Source of the DNA: an uncultured Lachnospiraceae bacterium
Lineage (GTDB): Bacteria > Bacillota > Clostridia > Lachnospirales > Lachnospiraceae
Assembly (NCBI GenBank): GCA_902493385.1
Contig: CABUPO010000001.1
Location: 310,001-374,000 of the forward strand
Direction of reading: 5' to 3'
Length of the DNA: 64,000 nucleotides
Below are positions 43,285 to 51,646 of this stretch, in pieces (position 1 is the stretch's first letter; every line of letters starts with the position of its first letter). Under the pieces are notes generated by a model. The model had not been told where the DNA came from. It ran no database searches and saw nothing but the letters and a program-made list of their open reading frames with translations. The translations under genes were made by a program, and so were the position numbers.

Positions 43285-44763
43285 TTATCTTTGGAAGAAC
43301 CTGTCAAGATAATCTTCCAAATCATCATTATCATAATAATCGTCCTGACGGTTATTGCTGTTATTATTGCTGTTACTGTTACCGTCTGACGCTTCACTCT
43401 GCTTATTAATGCCAATTTCTTCGGCAGTTGCCAGAGTAACTGTCGTTTCTGCCTGTGCGTATCCGTTGCCCGAATCCTGTCTTCTGTAATAAGTAACCTT
43501 TACTTCTGTTCCTGCACGGTAACTGTTCACCTTATCTACAGCTGCTGAGCTTGAATCAACCGTTGTATCGTTGATTGCTGTAATAATATCTCCTTCTTCC
43601 AGACCTGCCTTATCTGCCGGTCCGTCATCTGATACAGCTGCAACATATACTCCGTCAGGCACGCCATACATCTCAACTGCTTCTGCTGCAATATCCTGAA
43701 GACTTACTCCCATATATCCGCGTTCTTCATCAGTAAGCGTCTCTCTGTTCATAAGCTCATTAATTATCGGATTAGCCTGTGATATAGGTATTGCATAACA
43801 CATTCCTTCAACATCTGTATCGCTTATTTTAGCGCTGTTAATACCAACAACCTCTCCGTTGGCATTAAGAAGAGGGCCTCCGCTGTTGCCTCCGTTAATC
43901 GCTGCGTCTGTCTGCAGAAATGTCATAGTCTTGCTTGACGTTCCCGTGCTGTCAGGCACGCTGAGCTGTCTGTCTTTAGCGCTTATATATCCTACTGTTA
44001 CAGACTGTCCCATGCCTTGTGCATTGCCAATTGCAATTGCCATCTGTCCAACCTTTACACTGTCAGAATCGCCAAGAACCGCAACCTTTATCACATCTAA
44101 AGTATCATCATCAACGTCATCAAGCGCTACTGCGACTACCGCAAGGTCTGCCTGTGCGTCCGTTCCCTTTACAACTGCCTCGGCAGTCTTATCGTTAACA
44201 AACGTAACCTGTATAGCCGTTGCATCTTCCACAACGTGGTTATTGGTTGCAAGAAGAAGCTCTTTATCATTCTGCCCTACTATAAATCCTGTTCCGCATG
44301 TAGGAACCTCCTGCTGGTACTGCTGTCCGAATATCGAATATCCTTCAACGGAGGTTGTGCTTGTTATAGATACAACGCAAGGCATTGCCTCTTCAACTAT
44401 ATCTGACACATCAACCGGCGTACCTGATACGCTGCCCGCCTGTACAGTTGATACCGGCTTTGTAGTAGCGACCGCATCAGATGCTGTCTCTGTATCTTCA
44501 TCATCTTTATCAGTCATATCCGAATAACCTGAATCTCCGAATCCACCATTCTTAACAAATGTTTTCATGCTTCCGATAACAAACGAAGATATAACTGCTA
44601 TCATTGCTATTACTGCAACTATTCCTCCGATTATTGCAAGAACCTTTTTCCAGCCATTATTCTTTTTATTATTGCTGCCGCCATATGAATTGTTAGTATT
44701 ATAATCATTCTGACTATAATTATTCTGATTATAATTATAAGAATCATAATGTTGTTCGTCCAT
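43285..44763 (-). CDS. htrA: HtrA/DegP-type membrane-anchored serine protease
   Basis: This protein of about 492 residues has a cytoplasmic Asn/Tyr-rich N-terminus (1-37), one membrane span (about 38-64), an acidic linker, a trypsin-like protease domain with His176 (NNHVV), Asp206 (QADLAV) and Ser294 (GGNSGGP), a PDZ domain (about 350-440) and an Asn-rich tail. It degrades misfolded exported proteins at the outer face of the membrane. The ATG at 44763 follows AAGGAG with 8-base spacing; a GTG at 44772 is too close to the site. It is a single-gene unit. Confidence 0.93.
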   Translation of the reverse strand: MDEQHYDSYNYNQNNYSQNDYNTNNSYGGSNNKKNNGWKKVLAIIGGIVAVIAMIAVISSFVIGSMKTFVKNGGFGDSGYSDMTDKDDEDTETASDAVATTKPVSTVQAGSVSGTPVDVSDIVEEAMPCVVSITSTTSVEGYSIFGQQYQQEVPTCGTGFIVGQNDKELLLATNNHVVEDATAIQVTFVNDKTAEAVVKGTDAQADLAVVAVALDDVDDDTLDVIKVAVLGDSDSVKVGQMAIAIGNAQGMGQSVTVGYISAKDRQLSVPDSTGTSSKTMTFLQTDAAINGGNSGGPLLNANGEVVGINSAKISDTDVEGMCYAIPISQANPIINELMNRETLTDEERGYMGVSLQDIAAEAVEMYGVPDGVYVAAVSDDGPADKAGLEEGDIITAINDTTVDSSSAAVDKVNSYRAGTEVKVTYYRRQDSGNGYAQAETTVTLATAEEIGINKQSEASDGNSNSNNNSNNRQDDYYDNDDLEDYLDRFFQR

Positions 44764-44796
44764 TTTTCTCACTCCTTATTGTTTATGTTGTGGCTC

Positions 44797-44828
44797 ATTA
44801 TAGGCAGAATTTGTGTTCACTTTGTGAA
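44797..44828 (-). promoter_or_regulatory. htrA promoter region with a palindrome at the -35
   Basis: Read leftward, TATAAT lies at 44802-44797. The -35 position (about 44820-44825) falls inside a perfect palindrome TTCAC-TTT-GTGAA (44816-44828). This is a likely operator of a stress regulator (CssR-like control is known for htrA in Bacillus, but the site here is not assigned). Confidence 0.55.
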
Positions 44829-44843
44829 TAGTAAAAGTTTATA

Positions 44844-44872
44844 TTGTGAAATCCTCAAATATCGGTTATCAT
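44844..44872 (+). promoter_or_regulatory. Promoter of the glycosylphosphotransferase-LCP genes
   Basis: TTGTGA (44844-44849) and TATCAT (44867-44872) are 17 bases apart, 45 bases before the start codon at 44917. Confidence 0.55.
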
Positions 44873-44916
44873 TACTCATAGTAACCATATACAGCTCATA
44901 ATGGAGGTTGAAAGGT

Positions 44917-46347
44917 TTGATTAAAGAGAATCAAAGACTTCTTAATATATTTCATCTTGTAATAGATGCGCTTATAATTATTTTTTCATTTTACGCCGCA
45001 TACTTTTTAAGGTTTAATGAGGCGCACAGTCCGCTCCTTAAGCTTGGCATTATTGACGGTCCTTACGGCGGCTACCTTAAGCTCTCCGAATATATGTCAA
45101 TGCTTATATATCTTTTGCCTTTTTATATTATAATATACTATTTTTTTAATCTTTATAATCCAAAAAGGACAAGCACCAAGCGTCTTGAAATATGGGCGCT
45201 TGTTAAGGCAAACTCAATCGGCGTACTTTACTGCACTACTATATTGTACTTTTTCAAGGCAACATATTATGCACGTCTGTTCCTTGCATTATTTTTTATA
45301 CTGAATACCATACTTGATTTTCTCTTCAGGCATCTCGTATCGAGGATACTTAAGAAATTAAGACGAAGCGGCCGCAATTTAAAGCACGTACTTCTTGTCG
45401 GTTACGGAAGAACCGCCGAAGGTTATATTGACAGAATACTTTCACATCCTGAATGGGGATACTATATTCACGGGATACTGGATGACAGCGCAAAAAAAGT
45501 CGTCGAATACAGGAACATCAAAATAATCGGGAAAATAAAAGACCTTCCGAAGCTGCTTGAGTCAAACGAGTACGACGAAATTGTCATAACTCTTAATATT
45601 ACAGAATATGAAAAGCTTGAAAATATAGTAGTAACTACAGAAAAATTCGGCGTTCACACCAAATTTGTTCCTGATTACAACAATATAATACCTACCCGTC
45701 CATATACGGAGGATTTGGAGGGGCTTCCGGTCATCCATGTACGCAACGTTCCTTTAAGCAGTCCTGTCAACAGAATCCTCAAGCGGATATTCGATATTAT
45801 AGGCTCCATACTTTGTATAATTATATTTGCTGTACCTATGCTTATCGTATCGGCGCTCGTTAAATTTACCTCGGACGGCCCGCTTATTTTCAAACAAAAA
45901 AGAATCGGGCTTCACAACCATGAATTTAATATGTACAAATTCCGTTCCATGCGCGTCCAGTCTTCTTCTGAAGAAAAGAAGGCATGGACAACAATGAACG
46001 ACCCAAGGGTAACGCCTGTCGGTAAATTTATAAGAAGTACAAGCCTTGACGAGCTGCCGCAGTTTTTTAATGTACTCAAAGGAGATATGAGTCTTGTGGG
46101 TCCAAGACCTGAAAGACCTTATTACGTGGATAAGTTCAAAGAAGAGATACCCCGATACATGGTAAAGCACCAGGTTCGTCCAGGCATAACAGGCTGGGCG
46201 CAGGTTAATGGTTTCAGGGGAGACACTTCAATAAAGAAACGTATCGACTGTGATATATATTATATTGAGAACTGGACGCTTGGACTTGATTTTAAGATAC
46301 TTGTCCTTACACTTTTTAAAGGTTTTATTAATAAAAATGCCTATTAG
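44917..46347 (+). CDS. Undecaprenyl-phosphate glycosyl-1-phosphate transferase (WbaP/CpsE type)
   Basis: This membrane enzyme of about 476 residues moves a sugar-1-phosphate to undecaprenyl phosphate to start exopolysaccharide or wall-polymer synthesis. It has four N-terminal spans, a nucleotide-binding-like CoA-binding fold (about 145-270), a re-entrant/fifth span and the catalytic sugar-transferase domain with KRIFDIIGS, KFRSMRV and LVGPRPERPYYV. The TTG at 44917 sits 9 bases after GGAGG (44903-44907); a TTG at 44908 directly abuts it. The sugar donor is unknown. The LCP gene follows after 8 bases, and no further glycosyltransferases are in this run. Confidence 0.9.
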   Translation: MIKENQRLLNIFHLVIDALIIIFSFYAAYFLRFNEAHSPLLKLGIIDGPYGGYLKLSEYMSMLIYLLPFYIIIYYFFNLYNPKRTSTKRLEIWALVKANSIGVLYCTTILYFFKATYYARLFLALFFILNTILDFLFRHLVSRILKKLRRSGRNLKHVLLVGYGRTAEGYIDRILSHPEWGYYIHGILDDSAKKVVEYRNIKIIGKIKDLPKLLESNEYDEIVITLNITEYEKLENIVVTTEKFGVHTKFVPDYNNIIPTRPYTEDLEGLPVIHVRNVPLSSPVNRILKRIFDIIGSILCIIIFAVPMLIVSALVKFTSDGPLIFKQKRIGLHNHEFNMYKFRSMRVQSSSEEKKAWTTMNDPRVTPVGKFIRSTSLDELPQFFNVLKGDMSLVGPRPERPYYVDKFKEEIPRYMVKHQVRPGITGWAQVNGFRGDTSIKKRIDCDIYYIENWTLGLDFKILVLTLFKGFINKNAY

Positions 46348-46355
46348 GAGATTTT

Positions 46356-47381
46356 ATGTCTGATAATAACACAAAAAAGAAGAAATATAAGCGTAAAAAA
46401 AGAATACTGGTTTTAGAGATAATACTTATTCTGATAGCATGTATTATTGCTTTTGCTGCTTATATTTTCAGCAGGCTTGACAATGTGGAATGGAATGATG
46501 CTTCTATATACAAGAACGACATTTCAGACAGCAGCATGAAAAATTATACTAACATAGCGCTTTTCGGCGTAGATTCAAGAGAAAACGACCTTACCAAAAA
46601 CACAAGAAGCGATTCTATAATAATTGCCAGTATTAATAAACGCAGTAAAAAAGTTAAGCTTGTTTCAATATACAGAGACACTTACGTATATATTCCTGAG
46701 CACGGTTATACAAAGCTTAACCACGCTTACGCTTATGGCGGCCCGAAGCTTGCCATCGAAACTATCAACAGGAATTTCGATATGAATATAACCGACTTTG
46801 TAACAGTTAATTTCAGCGCTGTTACGGATGCCGTAGACGCACTTTCAGGTATAACAATTGACATCACCGAAGAAGAGCTTAACGAGGTGAACAGATACGC
46901 AAAGGATGTGGCCCGCATTAACAACAAAGAATGGACCAAAATAAAAAAAGCAGGAAGCCAGACTCTTACAGGAGTACAGGCCACAGGCTATTGCCGCGTG
47001 CGTTATACAAAAGGCGGCGATTTCACAAGAGCAGAACGCCAGCGCAAGGTTATTACAGCCCTGCTTGACAAAGCAAAACACTCTAATCCTGTAAAGCTTG
47101 CGAATGCCGCAGACAAGGTTCTGCCGCAGATATGCACAGGCCTTTCAGGCACAGAATTTACTTCACTCGCACTTTCACTCCCGTTTTATCATATAGAGGA
47201 GCAGACGGGATTTCCTTTTGATAAAGATACTGCTACAATTAATAAAGCCTCGGTTGTTGTAAGTACCACTCTTGCATCAAACGTTACTAAGCTTCATGAG
47301 TATCTGTTTGTGACAAAAGAGTACGAGCCATCCGAGACTGTTGCTAAAATCAGTTCTGAAATATCACAAAGATACAGATAA
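46356..47381 (+). CDS. LytR-CpsA-Psr (LCP) family wall-polymer ligase
   Basis: This 341-residue protein has a Lys-rich cytoplasmic start, one membrane span (about 17-37) and an extracellular LCP domain (DSRENDLTKNTRSDSIIIAS, then SIYRDTYVYIP and the RVRYTKGGDFTRAERQ motif). Such proteins transfer undecaprenyl-linked glycopolymers to peptidoglycan, which fits the glycosylphosphotransferase just upstream. The gene overlaps the end of the convergent thioesterase gene by 18 bases. Confidence 0.92.
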   Translation: MSDNNTKKKKYKRKKRILVLEIILILIACIIAFAAYIFSRLDNVEWNDASIYKNDISDSSMKNYTNIALFGVDSRENDLTKNTRSDSIIIASINKRSKKVKLVSIYRDTYVYIPEHGYTKLNHAYAYGGPKLAIETINRNFDMNITDFVTVNFSAVTDAVDALSGITIDITEEELNEVNRYAKDVARINNKEWTKIKKAGSQTLTGVQATGYCRVRYTKGGDFTRAERQRKVITALLDKAKHSNPVKLANAADKVLPQICTGLSGTEFTSLALSLPFYHIEEQTGFPFDKDTATINKASVVVSTTLASNVTKLHEYLFVTKEYEPSETVAKISSEISQRYR

Positions 47382-48101
47382 CAAAAACTCTACATTGGCA
47401 TAAGGCTTGCCGTCTGTATCATTAAGCGCTGTCTGTACCTTTTCTTTTCCCATATACACTTTCGGATTAATTATATCTCCTAAAAGCGCCTGCTTTCTGT
47501 AGTCCGCACGTATCCTCACGATATTGTCTGCCAGCTTTTTTTTATCCTGTTCCACAATATCTAAGGCCATAAGAACATACTGGCCGTTATTAACATGGCT
47601 GTTGGTATCAAGATGATGCTTTTCTACCACAAAGCTGTCCTTTGTATATATATCAGCATCTGAATCCGGCTTAATCTTTCTGTCAGCATAATCCATATCC
47701 AGCTTCTCTTCTAATACGAACTTCTCTTTCATATCATCTGATACAAATACAGGACGCATTCTATTTGTATCTACAAACGACCATACAGAGTTAGCAGTCG
47801 CAAGCACCTCTCCATTTGCAGTCTGCATTATAAAATTCCTGTAACCTATATATCCTTTAAAATCATATGGGAACGTGCTTATAACAATATCCGTACCAAA
47901 ATAAGGTCGCTTCTTAATATCAATCTGCCAGGAATTAAGAAGCCATGCATAATGATTTTGCATCAGCATTTCAAGCGTAATGCCGATATCCTCAGAATGA
48001 AATGTTGCTGCATCCTGAAAATAATCCAAAAGCGCCACAGGCGACAGCTTGCCGCTTTCGTCCACCTCGCTGTACCTTACTCTGGAATTATAACTGTACA
48101 T
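47364..48101 (-). CDS. Acyl-ACP thioesterase
   Basis: This 245-residue protein with two tandem hotdog domains (about 1-140 and 155-245) is of the FatA/FatB-related bacterial acyl-ACP thioesterase family, which releases free fatty acids from acyl carrier protein. Family features are the N-terminal VRYSEVDESGKLS, the WxFVDxNRMRPV segment and the catalytic-region motif DTNSHVNNGQYV. The chain length preferred is unknown. It is preceded by a histidine phosphatase gene 3 bases away. Confidence 0.88.
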   Translation of the reverse strand: MYSYNSRVRYSEVDESGKLSPVALLDYFQDAATFHSEDIGITLEMLMQNHYAWLLNSWQIDIKKRPYFGTDIVISTFPYDFKGYIGYRNFIMQTANGEVLATANSVWSFVDTNRMRPVFVSDDMKEKFVLEEKLDMDYADRKIKPDSDADIYTKDSFVVEKHHLDTNSHVNNGQYVLMALDIVEQDKKKLADNIVRIRADYRKQALLGDIINPKVYMGKEKVQTALNDTDGKPYANVEFLLSVSL

Positions 48102-48104
48102 TTA

Positions 48105-48827
48105 CTACCACTCCTCATTAAATGATTCCGCAAAATATCCTGAATTAGATATCGGCTCGCCGTTAAACGACAGATGACTTGTATCACCCATCACCTGACA
48201 TCTGAAGTATGCTTTTCCTTTAATTCTTTCTTCACTGTTAAGTATCGTTACAGACGTAGGCGCAAGGAAAAATCCATGCCAAAACGCTGGCGCAGATATT
48301 CCGAGCAGATGAGACATCATAACCATAGTAACTCCCAGATGACAGAATATAACAATTGTATCGTCTCTGTGTTCTTTAACCTCATAATATCTGTCTTTGC
48401 GTATATAGCCGTAATTGGCAAGAATGCTGTCTATTCCCTGTGAAACCTTCTGCCATTCTCCGTTTATATCATTAGTGCTTGAGCTCATAAGCTCAGACGA
48501 CGCCCAGTTATCCCTGTCATACATATCATCCATATAAGTCCAGTAATCCGGCATAAAATCCCAGCAAATATGCGACTTTCCTGTTGCCGGGTTGACTACA
48601 TGTCCTTCAAACTCTCTAAGCCAGGGATATGTAACCGCGCTGCGGTTAACAGCTTCAAGCGTACAAGACGCCGTAGCCCTGGCCCTTCCGAGAGGAGAAC
48701 AATAAAAATCTGTTACATTCCATTTGCTGACCCTTTTTGCAAGCAGTCTTGCTTCACGCCACCCTTTTTCAGTCAATGAATCAATACTATAGTCAGGATC
48801 TCCATGTCTAATAAAAATAATACGCAT
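48105..48827 (-). CDS. Histidine phosphatase family protein (phosphoglycerate mutase-like)
   Basis: This 240-residue protein opens with the catalytic FIRHGDPDYS motif; LGRARATASCT and the later FCHLGVTMVMM (second catalytic His) complete the branch-1 signature. Family members dephosphorylate small metabolites or act as mutases; the substrate here is unknown. It is probably co-transcribed with the acyl-ACP thioesterase. Confidence 0.88.
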   Translation of the reverse strand: MRIIFIRHGDPDYSIDSLTEKGWREARLLAKRVSKWNVTDFYCSPLGRARATASCTLEAVNRSAVTYPWLREFEGHVVNPATGKSHICWDFMPDYWTYMDDMYDRDNWASSELMSSSTNDINGEWQKVSQGIDSILANYGYIRKDRYYEVKEHRDDTIVIFCHLGVTMVMMSHLLGISAPAFWHGFFLAPTSVTILNSEERIKGKAYFRCQVMGDTSHLSFNGEPISNSGYFAESFNEEW

Positions 48828-48859
48828 ATTTTTTCCCCATCTTTTCCGATTTATACCAA

Positions 48860-48887
48860 ACTCCGCCCCCTTGACGGTGGGCGGAGT
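48860..48887 (-). terminator. GC-rich hairpin after cysNC
   Basis: ACTCCGCCC (48860-48868) pairs with GGGCGGAGT (48879-48887). It lies 25 bases beyond the cysNC stop codon. The following T-tract is short, so it is a probable terminator only. Confidence 0.65.
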
Positions 48888-48912
48888 CTATCAATAACAT
48901 CACGTTAATTCA

Positions 48913-50730
48913 TTATACAAAAAGCTTCATAAGCTCATCAACACAATCATTAATCTCTTTTCCTGTTGTGTCAATTACAATATCTGCATTACGCGGTTTC
49001 TCATATGGACTGTTTACTCCGGTGAAGTTGCTTATTTCATTTCTTTCAGCCTTTGCATACAGACCCTTAACATCACGCCTTGCACATTCTTCCTTCGGAG
49101 TAGACACATATACCTCAGTATATGCTTCTCCTATTATATCAGCGGCGTTCTTTCTGTCTGACGCAAACGGAGAAATAACTGATACCATTACAATAATACC
49201 GGCGTCATTGAGAAGACGCGCCGCCTCTGCTATTCTTCTTATATTCTCAGCGCGGTCTTCTTCACCAAAGCTTAAGTTACTGTTAAGGCCATGTCTTATA
49301 TTATCTCCGTCAAGAATCATCGTATGCTTTCCAAGCATCAGAAGCCTCTTTTCAAGCGCGTTGGCAAGAGTAGATTTTCCTGCTCCGCTAAGTCCGGTAA
49401 ACCATATTGTCTTAGCTTCCTGTCCAAGCTCTCTCTCTCTTATCTGCCTTGTTATATCCATGTTCTGCCATACAACATTATCTTCACGGCGCAGTTCTTT
49501 TCTTACAACTCCGCATGCAGACGTCATATTAGTCTCGCCGTCAATCAGTATAAAGCAGCCCAGTGAATTAATCTTATCAAACGGAGATAAAACAACCTTA
49601 TCAGCAGTCATTATCTCACATACTCCGATTTCATTCTTGCTAAGTGATTCACAGCTCTTTCTTTTACCTGAATTAATATCTATGCTGTGGCACATTCTTG
49701 TAACAGAAGCCAGAATTTTCTTAGTTCCAAGCTTAAGGTAATAGCTCTTTCCTGTCTGAAGCGGCGTATCGTCCATCCAAAGAATTTCGCTTCTGAAAAG
49801 ATTGGACACTTTCGCTTTTGCATCTGCATTTACAATAACGCAGCCTCTTGATATATCCATCTCACGGTCGATTACTATTGTAACCGGCTGGCCGCTTACT
49901 GCGCTGTCAACCTGCCTGTCGCATACATATATCTCTTTTACCGTTGCGGTCTCGCCGCTTGGCAGTGACGTCACCATATCGCCCGCTTTAATAGTTCCCT
50001 CTTCAATCTGTCCCTGAAAACCTCTGAAGGTATAGTCGGGACGGCATACTCTCTGTACAGGCATAACAAACGGCTTGTCAGTGCTTTCGCTCTCTGTATC
50101 AATATTTTCAAGATATTCTAAAAGAGGAACTCCGTCATACCAAGGCGTCTTATCTGACAATGATGTAATATTATCTCCCTTTGTGGCGGATACCGGTATT
50201 ATAAACAGACTGTCATACTCAATATCCTCCATAAGGTCTGTGATATCTTTTTTAATCTTTTCAAATACTCTTTCATCATAATTAACAATATCCATCTTGT
50301 TAATTACAAACACATAATGCTTAATTCCCATAAGGGCGCATATTCTAAGATGTCGTCTTGTCTGTATCAAAACGCCCTTTGAAGCATCGGTAAGAAGTAT
50401 TGCAAGCTCTGCAAACGACGCGCCTACCGCCATATTTCTCGTATACTCTTCATGCCCCGGCGTATCGGCAACTATGAAGCTTCTCTTTTCGGTAGTAAAA
50501 TATCTGTAAGCAACATCGATAGTAATACCCTGCTCACGTTCCGCCATAAGACCGTCAAGCAAAAGCGAATAATCAGGCTCGCCGTCATTGCTTCCGATTT
50601 TACTGTCCATCTCAAGCGCTTTCTTCTGGTCTGCAAATATAAGCTTTGCATCATAAAGCATATGGCCTATAAGTGTGGATTTGCCGTCGTCAACGCTTCC
50701 ACATGTAATAAATTTAAGAAGGCTTTTCAT
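48913..50730 (-). CDS. cysNC: Bifunctional sulfate adenylyltransferase subunit 1/adenylylsulfate kinase
   Basis: This 605-residue fusion has a CysN GTPase part (1-420), with GSVDDGKSTL, DTPGHEEYTR and NKMD motifs and EF-Tu-like barrels. The APS kinase part (about 430-605) has P-loop GLSGAGKST and DGDNIRHGLN. With CysD it makes adenylyl sulfate from ATP and sulfate, then phosphorylates it to PAPS. It overlaps cysD by 1 base (TAATG). No APS/PAPS or sulfite reductase gene is in the window, so a role in sulfation rather than assimilation is possible. Confidence 0.94.
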   Translation of the reverse strand: MKSLLKFITCGSVDDGKSTLIGHMLYDAKLIFADQKKALEMDSKIGSNDGEPDYSLLLDGLMAEREQGITIDVAYRYFTTEKRSFIVADTPGHEEYTRNMAVGASFAELAILLTDASKGVLIQTRRHLRICALMGIKHYVFVINKMDIVNYDERVFEKIKKDITDLMEDIEYDSLFIIPVSATKGDNITSLSDKTPWYDGVPLLEYLENIDTESESTDKPFVMPVQRVCRPDYTFRGFQGQIEEGTIKAGDMVTSLPSGETATVKEIYVCDRQVDSAVSGQPVTIVIDREMDISRGCVIVNADAKAKVSNLFRSEILWMDDTPLQTGKSYYLKLGTKKILASVTRMCHSIDINSGKRKSCESLSKNEIGVCEIMTADKVVLSPFDKINSLGCFILIDGETNMTSACGVVRKELRREDNVVWQNMDITRQIRERELGQEAKTIWFTGLSGAGKSTLANALEKRLLMLGKHTMILDGDNIRHGLNSNLSFGEEDRAENIRRIAEAARLLNDAGIIVMVSVISPFASDRKNAADIIGEAYTEVYVSTPKEECARRDVKGLYAKAERNEISNFTGVNSPYEKPRNADIVIDTTGKEINDCVDELMKLFV

Positions 50731-51629
50731 TAAAAATATCCCTCCCTTTTTCTTCTTTCCATGCTTGCCGCACCTTCATAGTCTATAACTCTGCTTGTAC
50801 GCTCCGAAGATACTGCGCTAAGAGTCTCTTCAATAATCTCAGGCAGAGTTTCTGCGTCAGATTCGATTCCTCCTGTAAGAGGATAGCATCCGAGCGTACG
50901 GAAACGAACCTTTTTCATCTCAACCTTTTCTCCAGGCCGCAGCTTCATTCTGTCGTCATCAACCATTATTATATTGCCGTCGCGGTATACTACAGGTCTT
51001 TCTTTTGCATAATACAAAGGTACGATAGGTATATTCTCACGTTCTATATACTGCCATATATCACGCTCTGTCCAGTTCGACAGAGGAAATACTCTTATAC
51101 TTTCACCTTTTATTATCTGCGAATTATATAACTTCCACATCTCAGGGCGCTGGTTCTTCGGCTCCCATGCATGCTTACTGTTTCTGAAAGAAAAAATACG
51201 TTCCTTTGCTCTTGACTTCTCTTCATCACGTCTTCCTCCGCCAAACGCAGCAGTAAAGCCATACTTATCGAGCGCCTGTTTAAGCGCCTGCGTCTTCATA
51301 ACGTCGGTATATATTGAACCGTGATCAAAAGGATTAATTCCCTTTTCAACACCTTCCTGATTAGTATATACAATCATCTCCATGCCTGATTCTTTAGCAA
51401 CCTTGTCGCGAAACTCAATCATTTCCTTAAACTTCCACGTCGTATCAATATGCATAAGCGGGAACGGTGGTTTTTCCGGATAGAAAGCCTTCTGAGCAAG
51501 CCTAAGCATTACCGAGCTGTCTTTTCCGATAGAATAGAGCATTACCGGCTTCTCACATTCAGCAGCAACTTCGCGCATAATGTATATCGCTTCTGCCTCA
51601 AGCCTGTCAAGGTGTGATAACGTACTCAT
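50730..51629 (-). CDS. cysD: Sulfate adenylyltransferase subunit 2
   Basis: This 299-residue PP-loop ATP pyrophosphatase has the LYSIGKDSSVML motif near residue 30, GGGRRDEEKSRAKER, and the C-terminal RKREGYF end typical of CysD. It adenylates sulfate when coupled to the GTPase CysN. It lies 17 bases downstream of an arylsulfotransferase gene and overlaps cysNC by 1 base. Confidence 0.95.
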   Translation of the reverse strand: MSTLSHLDRLEAEAIYIMREVAAECEKPVMLYSIGKDSSVMLRLAQKAFYPEKPPFPLMHIDTTWKFKEMIEFRDKVAKESGMEMIVYTNQEGVEKGINPFDHGSIYTDVMKTQALKQALDKYGFTAAFGGGRRDEEKSRAKERIFSFRNSKHAWEPKNQRPEMWKLYNSQIIKGESIRVFPLSNWTERDIWQYIERENIPIVPLYYAKERPVVYRDGNIIMVDDDRMKLRPGEKVEMKKVRFRTLGCYPLTGGIESDAETLPEIIEETLSAVSSERTSRVIDYEGAASMERRKREGYF

Positions 51630-51646
51630 TATTGTCCTCCTAATTG

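Noticed and set aside
43859..44527. A 222-codon open frame antisense to htrA
   Set aside because: It is a shadow of the HtrA protease domain and has no independent signal.
48968..49741. A 257-codon open frame on the plus strand inside cysNC
   Set aside because: It is exactly antisense to a well-supported gene, has no ribosome binding site or recognisable motif, and its Ser/Leu-rich translation is typical of a shadow frame.
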